A stretch of 64,000 nt of DNA from an uncultured Alphaproteobacteria bacterium (lineage in GTDB: Bacteria; Pseudomonadota; Alphaproteobacteria; Rs-D84), in contig CALXMY010000001.1 of NCBI GenBank assembly GCA_944389595.1, positions 64,179 through 128,178 of the forward strand, given 5' to 3'. Position 1 is the first letter of the stretch, and every line of letters starts with the position of its first letter. Shown piece after piece: positions 61,956-64,000 of the stretch. The notes beneath the pieces were generated by a model, which ran no database searches, was not told the origin of the DNA, and was given only the letters and a program-made list of their open reading frames with translations. A program made the position numbers and the translations under genes.

Positions 61956-63315
61956 ATGAATTTATAATTTCCATAATACGCCGCGGCACATCAGAAATTG
62001 CCACGCGTTCCTGTTGCATGGAATCACGATGGCGCATGGTTACGGTGTTATCTTCCATTGTTTGATGATCCACGGTTATGCATACAGGCGTACCAATTTC
62101 ATCATGTCGACGATAATTTTTACCGATGTTTCCCGAATTTTCCAACTCAATGCGCCCAATATTTAATTTGCGCAAATCATTTTCAATATTATTTGCAATT
62201 GTAACCAATTCAGGCACATTGCGCGCCAATGGGATAACCGCGGCCTTAACCGGGGCCAATTTTGGTTTTAATTTTAACACCACGCGCGATTTTCCATCTG
62301 GTAATTGTTCTTCGGTATATGCGTCCAACATTACCGCAAACATGGCGCGATTTACACCCATTGCAGTTTCAATAACATATGGAATAAAACTGTTCCCGGT
62401 TTGTGGGTCGCTGTACGCCAGTTTTACCGTGCTGTCACGATTTTCCAAAACATTTGCATGAATTTTAAATTCATTTTGTCCCTTGGTATGTGAACCTAAA
62501 TCGAAATCCTGGCGATTATGAATTCCTTCGACTTCGTCAAATCCATCGGGGAATTCGTATTCAATGTCACCCGCGGCCTTGGCATAATGGGCCAATTTTT
62601 CATGCGGGGTAAAGCGTAATTTTTCCGCCGGTATTCCCAACACATCAATCCACCAGGCCATACGGATTTGTTTCCACATTTCAAAATATTTTTCATCATC
62701 CCCCGGATTTACAAAATATTGCATTTCGGCCTGTTCAAATTCGCGCATACGAAAAACAAACCCACGGGGCGAAATTTCGTTCCGGAATGATTTACCAATT
62801 TGCACAATGCCGAATGGCAATTTATGCGGACACGCATCCAAAACATTTTTGAAATTCGTATAGGTTGTGGTTGCGGTTTCCGGCCGCAGATATGCGTTAA
62901 TTTCACCGTCGGCCGTTGCACCAATGGACAAACCCATCATTAATTGATATGCACGTGGTGGGGTTAAATCAGTACTGCCACAATTATCGCATTTTGTTTG
63001 GTCGCGCATTTTATCCTGGCGCATACGGGTGCCGCATTTTTTGCATTCAACCAATGGGTCGGAAAAACTGGCCTCGTGCCCGGAATATTTCCACATTAAG
63101 CGGTTTGTAATAATGGCGGCATCCAAACCCTCGATATCATTACGGGAATACACCATGGCATTCCACCATGCGTCACGGATGTTTTTCATCAGTTCCACAC
63201 CATATGGACCATAATCGTATGTTCCCCCCATACCACCGTAAATTTCAGAACCTGTGAAAATAAAACCACGTCGTTTGCATAATGCAACTATGTCATTAAC
63301 TGTTTTTGCTGACAT
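61954..63315 (-). CDS. glyQS: Glycyl-tRNA synthetase, homodimeric (alpha2) type
   Basis: The 453-residue protein is a class II synthetase with GGMGGTYDYGPYGVELMKN at the N terminus, a zinc-type CKKCGTRMR and CDNCGST pair, motif 2 FRNEISPRGFVFRMREFEQAEMQYF and VIETAMGVNRAMFA (motif 3). This is the single-chain alpha2 form found in Gram-positives, archaea and eukaryotes. Most proteobacteria instead have the alpha2beta2 GlyQ plus GlyS enzyme. It stands alone. Confidence 0.95.
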   Translation of the reverse strand: MSAKTVNDIVALCKRRGFIFTGSEIYGGMGGTYDYGPYGVELMKNIRDAWWNAMVYSRNDIEGLDAAIITNRLMWKYSGHEASFSDPLVECKKCGTRMRQDKMRDQTKCDNCGSTDLTPPRAYQLMMGLSIGATADGEINAYLRPETATTTYTNFKNVLDACPHKLPFGIVQIGKSFRNEISPRGFVFRMREFEQAEMQYFVNPGDDEKYFEMWKQIRMAWWIDVLGIPAEKLRFTPHEKLAHYAKAAGDIEYEFPDGFDEVEGIHNRQDFDLGSHTKGQNEFKIHANVLENRDSTVKLAYSDPQTGNSFIPYVIETAMGVNRAMFAVMLDAYTEEQLPDGKSRVVLKLKPKLAPVKAAVIPLARNVPELVTIANNIENDLRKLNIGRIELENSGNIGKNYRRHDEIGTPVCITVDHQTMEDNTVTMRHRDSMQQERVAISDVPRRIMEIINS

Positions 63316-63428
63316 TTTAAACCCCTAAATTTTACCGATTTATTGTTATACAGAATTTGTTTGTTTGCAACTGTTTATTAAAATAAAAACAGGGGCACGC
63401 GCCCCCATTTTATATATATATGTTTTTT

Positions 63429-63611
63429 TTATTTTGCATCTGGCGCGATTGCAGATACCGGACATACCGCCGCGCATGTGCCACACGATACGCATTTTGC
63501 CGGGTCAATAACACATTTGCCATCTGCGCCGACCGAAATTGCACCAACCGGACATGCACCCATGCACGTGTGACATCCAATACATTTTTGAGGGTCTATT
63601 TTATAAGCCAT
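63429..63611 (-). CDS. 2[4Fe-4S] ferredoxin
   Basis: The 60-residue protein has two CxxCxxCxxxCP clusters (Cys10, 13, 16, 20 and Cys40, 43, 46, 50), the pattern of clostridial-type ferredoxins. It carries low-potential electrons, typical of anaerobic metabolism. An extra Cys33 lies between the clusters. A purine-rich GGAGTAG precedes the start. The next gene on the strand is the BI-1 family gene. Confidence 0.95.
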   Translation of the reverse strand: MAYKIDPQKCIGCHTCMGACPVGAISVGADGKCVIDPAKCVSCGTCAAVCPVSAIAPDAK

Positions 63612-63639
63612 TTTTTACTACTCCATTTTTGGTTTATAT

Positions 63640-64000
63640 TTAATTTCTGTTTAACAAACTTAACAGATATTGGAACATTGCTACAAAAGATATATATAAA
63701 TGCAACGCACCCAACACAGCCAATTGATTTTTTTGTGTGCCATCGCCCAACACGGCATATGCGCGTTTTAAGTTTTGCATATCGTACGCCGTGAACAGTG
63801 CGAATATTAATATTCCAATAAAGCACACAATTGTGCCAAATGTGCCGCCCAACATTTCAGGCCATATAAACGATGCCAATCCGACCAAAATCAGACCAAT
63901 CATTCCCATAAACAGGAATATGCCCATAAATGACAAATCTTTGACCGTTTTATACCCGAATAATGCCATGCAGGCAAACATAACCGCGGCAATTCCAAAC
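63640..64000 (-). CDS. Bax inhibitor-1 (BI-1/YccA) family membrane protein, C-terminal part (5' end beyond window)
   Basis: The reading frame is open to the right edge. The visible 120 or so residues have three to four membrane segments and the family features FALFTAYDMQNLKRAY and LGALHLYISFVAMFQYLLSLL. BI-1 proteins act as calcium-leak channels or modulators of FtsH. The ferredoxin gene lies 28 bp downstream on the same strand. Confidence 0.9.
   Translation of the reverse strand, partial: FGIAAVMFACMALFGYKTVKDLSFMGIFLFMGMIGLILVGLASFIWPEMLGGTFGTIVCFIGILIFALFTAYDMQNLKRAYAVLGDGTQKNQLAVLGALHLYISFVAMFQYLLSLLNRN

Noticed and set aside
1-64000. Prophage or insertion sequence
   Set aside because: No integrase, transposase, capsid or terminase gene was recognised on either strand.

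Overview
The window looks like chromosome of a Gram-negative alphaproteobacterium with a modest GC content. The supports are the order tRNA-Trp, secE, nusG, rplK, rplA, rplJ, rplL, rpoB, rpoC; rpmF followed by plsX; fabH next to an IHF/HU gene; ornithine-lipid genes olsB and olsA; and several outer-membrane barrels that end in phenylalanine. Lactate dehydrogenase and a small 2[4Fe-4S] ferredoxin suggest a fermentative or low-oxygen life. The type IV secretion genes and many secreted or surface proteins suggest a host-associated lineage. A gut alphaproteobacterium is my guess; the sequence does not prove it. TGA is used as a stop.

Layout. 1-6.1 kb: the end of a D,D-carboxypeptidase, recR, rsmA, a CPA2 antiporter, lspA and yidC, all on +. 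6.1-12.5 kb: a minus-strand block with VirB8-, VirB9- and VirB10-like genes of a type IV secretion system, a four-helix-bundle gene wedged between the VirB9 and VirB10 genes, and two unrecognised small genes. Arrays of a 7-bp repeat border several of these parts. 12.7-25.5 kb: tRNA-Trp, the secE-rpoC transcription and translation block, a HAD-like protein and rpmF. 25.5-35.9 kb: plsX, a Pmp-like autotransporter, a solitary mraZ, a Thr/Arg-rich secreted protein, a phospholipase-D-family lipoprotein and guaC. 36.0-41.0 kb: ihfA, fabH, tRNA-Arg, a small metal-motif membrane protein, an M13 peptidase and hemW. 41.1-52.9 kb: an outer-membrane barrel, a lytic transglycosylase, olsBA, an archaeal-type proS, ldh, a membrane-fused spermidine-synthase-like protein, a thioredoxin-fold protein, cvpA and envelope proteins. 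53.0-55.6 kb: an unclassified structured RNA of about 225 nt ending in a terminator just before a gene for a fused nuclease-methyltransferase, which itself carries a perfect 24-bp-arm palindrome. 55.7-64 kb: tRNA-Thr, a U32 protein, envelope proteins, an alpha2-type glycyl-tRNA synthetase, ferredoxin and the end of a BI-1 family gene.

Best candidates for something undescribed. (1) A family of elements bounded by inverted arrays of the heptamer CTSGTWA, seen at four places: around a four-helix-bundle gene, around two small hypothetical genes, and with no cargo. (2) Two tRNA genes (Trp and Arg), each followed by an inverted copy of the T-arm, further hairpins, and then a direct copy of the tRNA 3' end 120-181 bp downstream. 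(3) The RNA leader plus restriction-modification-like gene with the internal palindrome. (4) An elaborated secretion core complex: a VirB9-like protein with a C-terminal SPOR-like domain and a VirB10-like protein with an Ig-like domain, a Pro-Glu spacer and a Cys-rich tail.
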